From contig JAODNJ010000321.1 in assembly GCA_025465155.1 (NCBI GenBank), positions 1 through 51,942 on the forward strand: a DNA stretch of 51,942 nt. Direction: 5' to 3'. Under the pieces are notes generated by a model that was given only the letters and a program-made list of their open reading frames with translations, made no database searches and was not told the origin of the DNA. This document shows, one piece after another, positions 31,827 to 40,325 of this stretch; position 1 is the first letter of the stretch; each line of letters opens with the position of its first letter. This DNA is from Frankiales bacterium (lineage in GTDB: Bacteria; Actinomycetota; Actinomycetes; Mycobacteriales; Geodermatophilaceae). The position numbers were made by a program, and so were the translations under genes.

Positions 31827-33292
31827 CCGCACCGTTCGAGGAAGCAGGGCCCGTCATGTGGACGTACGACACGCTGTTCATCGGCGGCGCCTTCGGAACG
31901 CCCGCCGGCGAGGAGACGATCGAGGTCGTCTCACCCGCGACCGAGGAGGTGATCGGGTACGCACCCGCCGCCTCGGCGGACGACGTGGACCGGGCGGTGT
32001 CCGCCGCCCGCTCGGCGTTCGCCGGCGAGTGGCCCCGGATGAGCGCTGCCGAGCGCGGCGAACGGATCGCCGCGCTGGCGGCGGCGATCGACGCCCGGTC
32101 CGATGAGTTCGCCGACGTGCTCTGCGCCGAGCAGGGGCTGCCCCGGCACAGCCTGCCCCGCGGTCAGGTGGCGAAGGCCGTCGGGACACTGCGGGCGTTC
32201 ACCGAGATCGGCGCAGGCTTCGCCTGGGAGGACACCCGTCCGGGAGCGGGTGGGCGCACCCTCCGCGTCCGTCGGGTACCGGTCGGCGTCGTGGCGGCGA
32301 TCGTGCCGTGGAACGCGCCCCTCTTCGTGGCGGCCATGAAGCTGGCCCCGGCGCTGCTGGCGGGCAATCCGGTCGTCCTCAAGCCGCCGGTCGAGACCCC
32401 GCTGCACACCTACGTCCTCGCCGAGGCCGCGCGGGAGGCGGGCCTCCCCGACGGTGTGCTGAACATCCTGCCGGCCGGCCCGGAGGTCAGCGAGCTGCTG
32501 GTCCGGCACCCGGGAGTCGACAAGGTCAGCTTCACCGGGTCGACGGCGGTCGGCCGCCGGATCGGTGCCCTGTGCGGCGAGGCCCTCCGGCGGTGCACCC
32601 TGGAGCTGGGCGGCAAGTCCGCCGCCGTCGTCCTCGACGACTTCGAGCTGTCCGCGCCCAACGTCCGGTCGCTGGTCGCCGGCGTGATGACCAACGCCGG
32701 GCAGGTGTGCGCCGCCCAGACCCGGGTGCTCGTGCCGCGCCGGCGCTACCGCGAGGTCGTCGACGCGATGGTCGAGACCACCCGCGCGCTCGTCGTCGGA
32801 GACCCGTCGTCCCCCTCCACCGACATCGGGCCGCTCATCTCGCGCGCCCACCGCGACCGCGTCGAGCGCTACGTCGCCACCGGCGTGGCGGAGGGCGCCA
32901 CGCTGCTGACCGGCGGCGGTCGCCCCGACATCGACCGCGGCTTCTACGTGCAGCCCACTGTCTTCGCCGACGTCGACAACCGGATGACGATCGCGCGCGA
33001 GGAGATCTTCGGACCGGTCGCCGCGGTCATCCCCTACGAGGACGACCGGGACGCCGTGGAGATCGCCAACGACTCCGACTACGGCCTGGCCGGAGCGGTG
33101 TGGACGGCGGACCTCCAGCGCGGCGAACAGGTCGCCGCTGCGCTGCGGACGGGGTCCGTGGCACTGAACTCGCCGGGCGCGCTCGACGCGTACGGGCCGT
33201 TCGGCGGCTTCAAGAACTCCGGGATCGGCCGCGAGGGCGGTCCCGAGGCCCTGGCCGACTACACCGAGTACCAGACCATCCTGCTGCCCTGA
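31823..33292 (+). CDS. Aldehyde dehydrogenase (NAD(P)-dependent)
   Basis: 489 residues, ATG overlapping the preceding stop. The conserved N164 (VPWNAP), general base E261 (LELGGKS) and nucleophile C296 (NAGQVC) are present, as are the EEIFGPV and PFGGFKNSGIGREGG motifs. It belongs to the broad betaine/aryl-aldehyde superfamily. Possible jobs are oxidation of acetaldehyde or succinic semialdehyde released by the HpaI-type aldolase, or of an aromatic aldehyde. Confidence 0.94.
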   Translation: MTAPFEEAGPVMWTYDTLFIGGAFGTPAGEETIEVVSPATEEVIGYAPAASADDVDRAVSAARSAFAGEWPRMSAAERGERIAALAAAIDARSDEFADVLCAEQGLPRHSLPRGQVAKAVGTLRAFTEIGAGFAWEDTRPGAGGRTLRVRRVPVGVVAAIVPWNAPLFVAAMKLAPALLAGNPVVLKPPVETPLHTYVLAEAAREAGLPDGVLNILPAGPEVSELLVRHPGVDKVSFTGSTAVGRRIGALCGEALRRCTLELGGKSAAVVLDDFELSAPNVRSLVAGVMTNAGQVCAAQTRVLVPRRRYREVVDAMVETTRALVVGDPSSPSTDIGPLISRAHRDRVERYVATGVAEGATLLTGGGRPDIDRGFYVQPTVFADVDNRMTIAREEIFGPVAAVIPYEDDRDAVEIANDSDYGLAGAVWTADLQRGEQVAAALRTGSVALNSPGALDAYGPFGGFKNSGIGREGGPEALADYTEYQTILLP

Positions 33293-33320
33293 GCCGGCAG
33301 CCAACGAAGGGAGCTCTGTC

Positions 33321-34262
33321 ATGAGCGTTCTCGTCCTGGGCAGCTCCGGCCTCGTGGGCCGGAGACTGGTCGCCCGGCTGGCCGCCGACGGGCATCCGGT
33401 GGTCGCCTCCGACGTCGTCCCTCCGGTCGGCGGCGAGCTGCCGGGTGTCGTGTACTCCCGCGCGGACGTCACCCGGCTCGACCGGCTGATCTCCGTCGCC
33501 CAGGAGCACGACGTCACCTCGATCGCCCTGCTGTCCTACATCATGGGGCCGTTGATGTCGCCGGATCACTCCGACATCCCGCTGGCGTGCGACGTCAACG
33601 TCACCGGCGTCACCAACGTGCTGGAGGCGGCGCGACTGGCCGGTGTGGGCCGGGTCGTCTTCCTCAGCACGGTGGGGACCTACGGGCCGCAGCGGATCTA
33701 CGGCGACCGGCCCGTCGCCGAGGACGAGATCCTGGCCCCGGCCAGCATGTACGGCCGGATGAAGGCCCTGAACGAGTCGATCTGCGACCGCTACGCCGCG
33801 CTGTACGGGCTGGAGGTCGTCAAGGTGCGGCCGTCGTCGATCCTGGGCCCGGGGAGCACCATCTGGCCGTCCCGCTTCCTGGAGCGCATCGCCGTGGGGG
33901 ACGTCGGCCTGGTCCCGTACGCGCCCGAGGCCGGTGACAACGTGATCGGCGTCGCTGACCTGGCGACCCTGCTGACGCGGTTGCTGACCGGGGAGCGACC
34001 GCGCTCCTCGACGTACCTGGCGTCGGGGCACAACGTCACGATGGCCGAGCTCGCGGGGGCGGTGCGGCAGATCGTTCCCGACGCCCGGATCGAGTTCCCC
34101 GATCCCGACCGGCGGCCTTCCTACCCCTCGACCTTCGACAACTCCCGGGCGGTCACCGAGTTCGGCTGGAAGGTGGCCGACCTGCTCGAGACCGTGCGCG
34201 CGCACCTGGACGACGTCCGCGCCGAAGTGGGCCTGCCGGCTCTCGGCGGGGTGGCGGGGTAG
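33321..34262 (+). CDS. NAD-dependent epimerase/dehydratase (extended SDR)
   Basis: 313 residues with AAGGGAG upstream of the ATG. GSSGLVG (7-13) is the NAD motif, with D31 after the second strand and S116, Y144, K148 as the catalytic set (YGRMK). The VRPSSILGPG segment is typical of UDP-sugar epimerase-like proteins. In a catabolic setting the family also contains hydroxyacid or 3-beta-hydroxysteroid dehydrogenase-like enzymes. It is the last gene of the transporter transcript; no terminator is evident after it. Confidence 0.87.
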   Translation: MSVLVLGSSGLVGRRLVARLAADGHPVVASDVVPPVGGELPGVVYSRADVTRLDRLISVAQEHDVTSIALLSYIMGPLMSPDHSDIPLACDVNVTGVTNVLEAARLAGVGRVVFLSTVGTYGPQRIYGDRPVAEDEILAPASMYGRMKALNESICDRYAALYGLEVVKVRPSSILGPGSTIWPSRFLERIAVGDVGLVPYAPEAGDNVIGVADLATLLTRLLTGERPRSSTYLASGHNVTMAELAGAVRQIVPDARIEFPDPDRRPSYPSTFDNSRAVTEFGWKVADLLETVRAHLDDVRAEVGLPALGGVAG

Positions 34263-34297
34263 CGGCCCGGCGGCGGTGAGCACGGGGGTGCCTGTCA

Positions 34298-34303
34298 TAT
34301 ACT
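34298..34303 (+). promoter_or_regulatory. Candidate -10 for the mhpC/hpaHI operon
   Basis: TATACT at 34298-34303 is a good -10 within CTGTCATATACTGC, the only A+T island in the 192-nt gap 34263-34454. No clear -35 is visible. CTGTCA (34292-34297) and TGTCAG (34307-34312) form an imperfect dyad across it, so an activator or repressor site is possible. The leader would be about 145 nt. Nothing else was seen in the gap. Confidence 0.4.
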
Positions 34304-34454
34304 GCGTGTCAGAAACCGCCACGACGCCGCCGCCGGAAGACCGGCTGGGATCGACGAACGCGCTGCTCAGCCGCGCATCGCCCGGGCGATGGAACATGTA
34401 CACACTGGTCAGCGCAGGGATCGTCAGCAGCACGATGGTGAGCGAGGAGAGTTC

Positions 34455-35345
34455 GTGACCGCGGAAGTGAACGCCGAGGAGCCGTACCGCAGCATCTGGG
34501 GTTTCCTGCGGGAGCTCGAGTTCCGGCAGGGATACCTGGAGGCCGACGGCGTCCGCACCCGGTTCGCCGAGGCCGGCAGCCCTGACGCACCCGCACTTCT
34601 GCTCCTGCACGGCACCGGGGGCCACTGGGAGACCTTCGCCCCGAACCTGACCGCACTGTCGGAGCACTTCCGCTGCATCGCCGTCGACATGGTCGGAAAC
34701 GGGTTCTCGGAGAAGCCCGACCACGACTACGAGATCCCGGTGTACGTGCGGCAGGTGCTCGCCGTCCTCGACGCCTTCGGGGTGCAGCGCGCGCACGTGG
34801 CCGGCATGTCGCTGGGCGCCTGGGTGACCGCCCGGCTGGCGATCGACGCCCCCGAGCGGGTGGACCGGCTGATCCTGATGTCGCCGGCCGGGATGATCGC
34901 GACGGCGTCCAACATGGCTCGCATCCGGGCCGAGCGCACCCGCGCGGTCCAGGAGGCCGACTGGGCATCGATCAAGGCGATGTTCGACCACCTCATGGCC
35001 GACGAGCGCAACCGGCTGGACGACCTCGTGGCGCTGCGCCAGGCGGTCTACCAGCGGCAGGACACCCGCGAGACGATCGACCACCTGTTGATCCTGCAGG
35101 ACGCCGAGGCGCGCGAGCGCAACCTCATCCCCGAGAAGGAGTGGCGGTCGATCGCCGCCCCGACGCTCGTGGTGGCCTCGGGCAAGGACGTCTCGGAGTA
35201 CCAGAGCACCGCGCGGCAGGTGGCCGAGCTCATCCCTGACAGCGAGGTGCTCGAGATGCCCGGCGTCAAGCACTGGCCGCACTTCGAGGACCCGGAGACC
35301 TTCAACCCGGCGGCCGTCCGGTTCCTCCTCGGCGCGGAGAAGTGA
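34455..35345 (+). CDS. Alpha/beta hydrolase, probable meta-cleavage product C-C hydrolase
   Basis: 296 residues from the GTG at 34455, which has GAGGAGA upstream. HGTGG (52-56) is the oxyanion region, S119 in GMSLG the nucleophile, D245 in ASGKD and H273 in VKHW complete the triad; the HW pair matches MhpC/BphD. These enzymes split the carbon chain opened by an extradiol dioxygenase into a 2-hydroxydienoate and an acid. It heads the operon with HpaH and HpaI homologues that would use the dienoate, which supports the role. The matching MhpB-like enzyme is encoded 31 kb away. Confidence 0.87.
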   Translation: MTAEVNAEEPYRSIWGFLRELEFRQGYLEADGVRTRFAEAGSPDAPALLLLHGTGGHWETFAPNLTALSEHFRCIAVDMVGNGFSEKPDHDYEIPVYVRQVLAVLDAFGVQRAHVAGMSLGAWVTARLAIDAPERVDRLILMSPAGMIATASNMARIRAERTRAVQEADWASIKAMFDHLMADERNRLDDLVALRQAVYQRQDTRETIDHLLILQDAEARERNLIPEKEWRSIAAPTLVVASGKDVSEYQSTARQVAELIPDSEVLEMPGVKHWPHFEDPETFNPAAVRFLLGAEK

Positions 35346-36160
35346 CGCTCGACGAGACCGCCGTGGCCGACGCCGCGGCCCGCCTCGACGACGCCGAGCG
35401 CATGCGGACACCGATCCGCCAGCTGTCGCTGCAGTACCCCGACATGACCGTCGAGGAGGCCTACGCGGTGCAGCACGCCTGGGTGCGGTCGAAGGTGGCC
35501 GAGGGCCGGACCGTGCTCGGCCGCAAGATCGGGCTCACCTCGAAGGTCATGCAGCAGGCGCTGTCCATCTCCGAGCCCGACTACGGCGCCCTCTACGACG
35601 ACATGTTCTTCGACGACGGCGCCACCGTGCCGCACGACCGGTTCATCTATCCCCGGGTCGAGGTGGAGCTGGCCTTCGTACTGGGCCGTCCGCTCACCGG
35701 CCCGGGCGTGACGCTCTTCGACGTCCTGGGCGCGGTCGACTACGTGACGCCGGCGCTGGAGATCCTCGACGCGCGGGTGCAGATGAGCGATCCGGAGACC
35801 GGCCACCTGCGGACCATCGTCGACACCATCGCCGACAACGCGGCCGACGCCGGCCTGGTGCTCGGCGGCCGTCCGGTCCGCCCGTTCGACGTCGACCTGC
35901 GCTGGGTGTCGGCCCTGCTGTACCGCAACGGGCAGATCGAGGAGTCGGGAGTGGCGGCGGCCGTGCTCAACCACCCGGCCAACGGCGTGGCCTGGCTGGC
36001 CAACCGGCTGGGCGCACACGGCGTGACCCTCGAGGCGGGACAGGTGATCCTGGCGGGCTCGTTCACGCGCGCGGTGCCGGCCGCCGACGGCGACCTGTTC
36101 CACGCCGACTTCGGTCCCCTGGGCGCTGTCGGGTGCCGCTTCGCCCGGAGCGGGTCGTGA
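35342..36160 (+). CDS. hpaH: 2-oxohept-4-ene-1,7-dioate / 2-hydroxydienoate hydratase (HpaH-like)
   Basis: 272 residues, GTG in a GTGA overlap. The protein is very like HpaH over its whole length: [10 protein letters not shown]-type [16 protein letters not shown], the acidic metal site [26 protein letters not shown], and [16 protein letters not shown]. HpaH hydrates 2-oxohept-4-ene-1,7-dioate in homoprotocatechuate breakdown; the fold also hydrates 2-hydroxypentadienoate (MhpD). Here it follows an MhpC-like hydrolase, so the shorter dienoate is likely the true substrate. Confidence 0.92.
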   Translation: MTLDETAVADAAARLDDAERMRTPIRQLSLQYPDMTVEEAYAVQHAWVRSKVAEGRTVLGRKIGLTSKVMQQALSISEPDYGALYDDMFFDDGATVPHDRFIYPRVEVELAFVLGRPLTGPGVTLFDVLGAVDYVTPALEILDARVQMSDPETGHLRTIVDTIADNAADAGLVLGGRPVRPFDVDLRWVSALLYRNGQIEESGVAAAVLNHPANGVAWLANRLGAHGVTLEAGQVILAGSFTRAVPAADGDLFHADFGPLGAVGCRFARSGS

Positions 36161-36912
36161 CCGAGTTGCGGGAGCGCCTGGCGGGTCCGGGCCGGCTGAT
36201 CGGCATGTGGGTGGTGTCGGGCAGCGCCTACGTCGCGGAGATCTGCGCCGGGGCCGGCCTGGACTGGCTGCTGGTCGACTGCGAGCACGCGCCGAACGAC
36301 CTGGCCACCGTGCTGCCGCAGCTGCAGGCCGCCGCCGCGTATCCGACGCCGGTCGTCGTCCGGCCTCCGTCCGACGACCGGGTCGGGATCAAGCAGCTGC
36401 TCGACATCGGGGTCCGGAACCTGATGGTGCCCATGGTCGAGTCGGCGGAGCAGGCCCGCGCGATCGTCGCCGCGACGCGGTACCCGCCGGAGGGCGTCCG
36501 GGGCGTGGGCAGCGCGTTCGCCCGCGCGTCGCGCTGGAACCGTACCGAGGGCTACCTGCACACCGCCGCCGGGCAGCTCACACTCACCGTGCAGGTGGAG
36601 TCCCGGGCCGGGCTGGACGCCCTCGCGGAGATCGCTGCCGTCGACGGCGTCGACGCGGTGTTCCTGGGGCCGGCCGACCTGGCTGCGTCGTTCGGTCACC
36701 TCGGGCAGGCCGACCACCCCGACGTCCTCGCGGCCGTCGAGGCGGGGATCGGCACCGTCGTCGCGAGCGGGAAGGTCGCGGGCGTCAACGCCTTCGCCGA
36801 GCCGCTCGCCCGCCGCTACCTCGACCTCGGGGCCCGCCTCGTCCTGGTCGGCGCCGACGTCACTCTTCTGGCGCGCGGGAGCGACGAGCTCGCCGCCCGG
36901 TATCGCTCCTGA
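36157..36912 (+). CDS. hpaI: Class II pyruvate aldolase, HpaI family
   Basis: 251 residues from the GTG at 36157 (GTGA overlap, GGAG six bases upstream); a GTG at 36133 is less likely. The active-site residues match E. coli HpaI with an offset of one: H44 (CEHAP), R69 (VVRP), E148 (VQVES) and D174 (LGPADLA). HpaI cleaves 4-hydroxy-2-oxoheptanedioate to pyruvate and succinic semialdehyde and also accepts 4-hydroxy-2-oxopentanoate. It completes the lower meta-cleavage route together with the upstream hydrolase and hydratase. Confidence 0.92.
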   Translation: MTELRERLAGPGRLIGMWVVSGSAYVAEICAGAGLDWLLVDCEHAPNDLATVLPQLQAAAAYPTPVVVRPPSDDRVGIKQLLDIGVRNLMVPMVESAEQARAIVAATRYPPEGVRGVGSAFARASRWNRTEGYLHTAAGQLTLTVQVESRAGLDALAEIAAVDGVDAVFLGPADLAASFGHLGQADHPDVLAAVEAGIGTVVASGKVAGVNAFAEPLARRYLDLGARLVLVGADVTLLARGSDELAARYRS

Positions 36913-36925
36913 CCCTGGAGGACCC

Positions 36926-38101
36926 GTGGATCTCGATTTCTCGCCGGAACAGGTGCAGTTCCGGGAGGAGGTGCGCACCTGGCTGACCGAGCACGTCCCG
37001 CGGGAGCAGCGCCCGGAGGAACCGGCCGGCATGCGCGAGTTCGACCTGGGCTGGCAGCGCACCCAGTGGGAAGGCGGGTGGGCGGGGATCGCCTGGCCGG
37101 AGCAGTACGGGGGCCGTGGGCTCACCCTGGTCCAGCAGCTCATCTGGTACGAGGAGTACGCCCGCACGGGCCTGCCGGGGATCGACGCGAACTTCGTCGG
37201 GCTCAGCCATGCCGGGCCGACGCTGATGACCCGGGCCACCGAGGAGCAGAAGGCCTTTCACCTCCCGCGGATCCTGCGCGGCGACGTCGTCTGGTGCCAG
37301 GGCTTCTCCGAGCCGGGCGCGGGCTCGGACCTGGCCGCCCTGTCCACCCGTGCCGTCATCGACGGAGACGAGCTCGTCGTCACGGGGCAGAAGATCTGGA
37401 CCAGCTTCGCCAACATCGCCGACCACCAGGAGCTCCTGGTCCGCACGACCCGCGGCGACTCCAAGCACCACGGCATCACCTGGGTCATCTGCGACATGAA
37501 CTCCCCGGGCATCGACGTGCGGCCGATCGAGACCATCGAGGGCGGCGCCGAGTTCTGCGAGGTGTTCTACGACGAGGTGCGCATTCCGCTGGAGAACGTC
37601 GTCGGCGGGGTGGACGACGGCTGGCGGGTCGCGATGTCGACGCTCTCCTTCGAGCGGGGCACCGCGTTCACCGCCAACCAGGTGCGGCTGGCCGACACGG
37701 TGGAGAAGCTGATCGACACCGCGCGGGAGCACCCCGGGCCCGACGGCCGGCGACCGGCGATCGAGGACGACGAGATCGCCCGTCGGCTGGCGACCGCACG
37801 GGCCGAGGTCGCCGCCCTGCGCGCGATGACCTACGCCGGCGTCTGCCGCAACCTGCGCACCGACACGCCAGGCCCCGAGGGCTCGATGCTGAAGCTCTAC
37901 TACGCCGAGGTGGCCAAGGAGGTCGGCCGCCTGGCCATGGACGTGATCGGCCCGGATGCGCTGCGGCTGGTCTCCCGGTGGGCGCCCGGCGGCGGGTGGA
38001 CCGGCAACTACTTCTACTCGTTCTCGCAGTCGATCGGCGGCGGTACCTCCGAGATCCAGCGCAACATCATCGGTGACCGCGTCCTCGGCCTGCCCCGCTG
38101 A
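36926..38101 (+). CDS. Acyl-CoA dehydrogenase, catalytic-type subunit of a hetero pair
   Basis: 391 residues, GTG start with GGAGGA upstream. It carries the FAD/acyl-CoA motifs QGFSEPGAGSDLAAL and TGQKIWTSFA, and ends with GGGTSEIQRNIIGDRVLGLPR. The glutamate of the MCAD-type YEGT motif is Gly here. E243 in SFERGT is a candidate base, as reported for steroid side-chain enzymes such as ChsE4. Next to a smaller homologue, this suggests an alpha2beta2 heterotetramer that desaturates a bulky acyl-CoA. Confidence 0.92.
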   Translation: MDLDFSPEQVQFREEVRTWLTEHVPREQRPEEPAGMREFDLGWQRTQWEGGWAGIAWPEQYGGRGLTLVQQLIWYEEYARTGLPGIDANFVGLSHAGPTLMTRATEEQKAFHLPRILRGDVVWCQGFSEPGAGSDLAALSTRAVIDGDELVVTGQKIWTSFANIADHQELLVRTTRGDSKHHGITWVICDMNSPGIDVRPIETIEGGAEFCEVFYDEVRIPLENVVGGVDDGWRVAMSTLSFERGTAFTANQVRLADTVEKLIDTAREHPGPDGRRPAIEDDEIARRLATARAEVAALRAMTYAGVCRNLRTDTPGPEGSMLKLYYAEVAKEVGRLAMDVIGPDALRLVSRWAPGGGWTGNYFYSFSQSIGGGTSEIQRNIIGDRVLGLPR

Positions 38102-38121
38102 CCTCCGGATTGGACTGAACC

Positions 38122-39147
38122 GTGGATCTGCTTCCTTCCCGCGACCAATTGGAGCTGACGGCCGCGGCCGCGGAGTTCTTCAGCGAGCAGGTGCCCATCG
38201 CCGGCATCCGCGCCCGGCGGGACGAGCCGGCGTCGCTGGACACCAAGACGTGGCTGGCCGGCGCCGAGCTGGGCCTGCTCGGGCTCTCGGCCCCCGAGGA
38301 GGTGGGTGGCTCCGGCCTGGGCCTCGACGACGAGGCGCTGGTGTTCCGCGAGATCGGCCGGGCGCTGGCCCCCGGACCGTTCCTCGGCACGGTGCTGGGT
38401 GCTCGTCTGGCCGTCCTGGCCGGCCGGCCGGATCTCGCGGCGTCGATGGTGGACGGGCGCACCGCGGTGGCGCTGGCCGAGCTCCGGGACGGCTCGGTCG
38501 GCCCGGAGGGGCTCGGCGGGCGGCTGGACGTCCTGGATCCGGAGGGCAGCACCTACGTGCTGGTCCTCGGCGAGGACGGCGCCGCGCTGGTCGAGACCGC
38601 CGCGCTGGGCGACCTCGAGCCGCTGGCCGGCATCGACCCGGGCACCCGGCTGGCCTCGGCGACCGTCGGTGCTGCCTCCGCCGCCTGCTGGCTGCCGGCC
38701 GACCAGGAGCCGCTGCGGCTGCGGGCCCTCGTCCTGGCCTCGGCCATGCTCGTCGGCATCGCCGAGGCCGTGCGGGACCAGGCCAGCGACCACGCCAAGA
38801 ACCGGGTGCAGTTCGGCCGGCCGATCGGGGTCAACCAGGCGATCAAGCACCGGTGCGCGGACATGGCGGTCGCGGCCGAGGCCGCGCTGTCGCAGACGAT
38901 GTTCGGTGCCGTGGCTCTGCAGTCGGGCCGCGCGGACCGGGAGTTCCAGGTCCTGGCCGCCAGGATCGTCAGCAGCCGCGCCGCTCTGGACGGCGCGAGC
39001 GCGAACATCCAGATCCACGGGGGGATGGGCTACACCTACGAGCACGACGCCCACCTGTACCTCAAACGGGCGCAGGTGCTCGACCACCTGTTCCTCCAGC
39101 GGACCGACGCCCTCGGCGGACTGCTCGCGCAGGCGGCGGCCCAGTGA
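38122..39147 (+). CDS. Acyl-CoA dehydrogenase-like, smaller subunit of a hetero pair
   Basis: 341 residues, GTG start 20 nt after the larger subunit. It keeps the ACAD fold (EVGGSGLGLDDEALVFREIGRAL, KNRVQFGRPIGVNQAIKH, IHGGMGYTYEHDAHLYLKRA), but the central substrate-binding part is shortened and no obvious catalytic Glu is seen at either usual place. That is what is found in the non-catalytic partners of FadE/ChsE heteromers in actinobacteria, where the partner contributes FAD binding. Confidence 0.9.
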   Translation: MDLLPSRDQLELTAAAAEFFSEQVPIAGIRARRDEPASLDTKTWLAGAELGLLGLSAPEEVGGSGLGLDDEALVFREIGRALAPGPFLGTVLGARLAVLAGRPDLAASMVDGRTAVALAELRDGSVGPEGLGGRLDVLDPEGSTYVLVLGEDGAALVETAALGDLEPLAGIDPGTRLASATVGAASAACWLPADQEPLRLRALVLASAMLVGIAEAVRDQASDHAKNRVQFGRPIGVNQAIKHRCADMAVAAEAALSQTMFGAVALQSGRADREFQVLAARIVSSRAALDGASANIQIHGGMGYTYEHDAHLYLKRAQVLDHLFLQRTDALGGLLAQAAAQ

Positions 39148-40325
39148 CCGCCCTCACGGGCCGGGTCGCGGTGCCGAAGGGCCGGGGCGCCGTCATCGCC
39201 GGGGTGGCGCTGGCCGACCCCGGCGCGGTCGCCACCAACCCCTACGGGCTCATCGCCCAGGCCTCGCTGCGGGCGCTGGCCGACGCAGGGATCTCGCCGG
39301 GCGAGGTGGACGGGCTGGGCTCCACCGGCCTGGGCACGCTGCCGCCGATAGACGTCGCGGAGTACCTCGGTCTGCGCCCCCGCTGGATCGACTCGACGTC
39401 GGTGGGCGGGGCCTCGTGGGAGGTCATGGTCGCCCACGCGGCGGACGCGATCGCCGCCGGGCACGCCGACGTCGTCCTGCTCACCTACGGGTCGACGGCG
39501 AAGTCGGACCTGCGCCGCGGCCTGCGGACGGCGAACCTCAACTGGGGCAGCCGCGGCCCGCTGCAGTGGGAGGCGCCGTACGGGCACACCCTGATCGCCA
39601 AGTACGCCATGGCCGCCCGCCGGCACATGTACGAGTACGGCACCACCATCGAGCAGCTCGCCGAGGTGGCGGTCTCCGCCCGCTACAACGCCGCGGACAA
39701 CCCCGAGGCGGCCTACCGGGACCCGATCACCGTCGAGGACGTCCAGTCCGGCCGGATGATCGCCGACCCCTTCACCAAACTGCACTGCTGCATCCGTTCC
39801 GACGGCGGAGCGGCGGCCGTCCTCGTCTCCGAGGAGCGGGCGAGGGATCTGGCGGGCACGCCCGTGCACGTCCTCGGCGCCGCTGAGAACGTCTCGCACG
39901 TCTCGACCAGCCAGTGGCCCGACCTCACCACCGGTCCGGCGTCGATCACCGGGCCGCTGGCCTTCCAGCGCGCGGGCGTGCGCCCGGAGGACATCGACGT
40001 CTGCGAGGTCTACGACGCCTTCACCTACATGCTGCTCATGACGATGGAGGACCTCGGGTTCTGCAAGAAGGGGGAAGGCGGCCCGTTCGTCGCCGACGGC
40101 CGGCTCCGGCTCGGCGGCGCGCTGCCGACCAACACCGACGGCGGCGGCCTCTCGGCCATCCATCCGGGGCAACGTGGCCTGTTCCTGGTCGTCGAGGCGG
40201 TGCGGCAGCTGCGCGGGGAGTGCGGCCCGCGCCAGGTGCCGGACGCCGAACTGGCCTGCGTGAGCGGTACCGGCGGCTGGTTCTGCTCCAGCGGCACCCT
40301 GATCCTCGGAACGGAGCGGCGATGA
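39144..40325 (+). CDS. Thiolase-fold protein without nucleophilic Cys (Ltp2/SCP-x-like)
   Basis: 393 residues, GTG in a GTGA overlap. The fold resembles SCP-x thiolases and lipid-transfer proteins: SVGGASWEVMVAHAADAI (86-103) replaces the usual Cys-Ala-Ser-Gly nucleophile loop with Gly-Gly, while the C-terminal NTDGGGLSAIHPGQRG and GGWFCSSGTLIL segments remain. Cys-less relatives such as Ltp2 act as retro-aldolases on beta-hydroxyacyl-CoAs and need a DUF35 partner. A DUF35 gene is present at 45197-45622 on the other strand. Tyr-rich segments (YGHTLIAKYAMAARRHMYEYG) could supply the base. Confidence 0.85.
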   Translation: MTALTGRVAVPKGRGAVIAGVALADPGAVATNPYGLIAQASLRALADAGISPGEVDGLGSTGLGTLPPIDVAEYLGLRPRWIDSTSVGGASWEVMVAHAADAIAAGHADVVLLTYGSTAKSDLRRGLRTANLNWGSRGPLQWEAPYGHTLIAKYAMAARRHMYEYGTTIEQLAEVAVSARYNAADNPEAAYRDPITVEDVQSGRMIADPFTKLHCCIRSDGGAAAVLVSEERARDLAGTPVHVLGAAENVSHVSTSQWPDLTTGPASITGPLAFQRAGVRPEDIDVCEVYDAFTYMLLMTMEDLGFCKKGEGGPFVADGRLRLGGALPTNTDGGGLSAIHPGQRGLFLVVEAVRQLRGECGPRQVPDAELACVSGTGGWFCSSGTLILGTERR

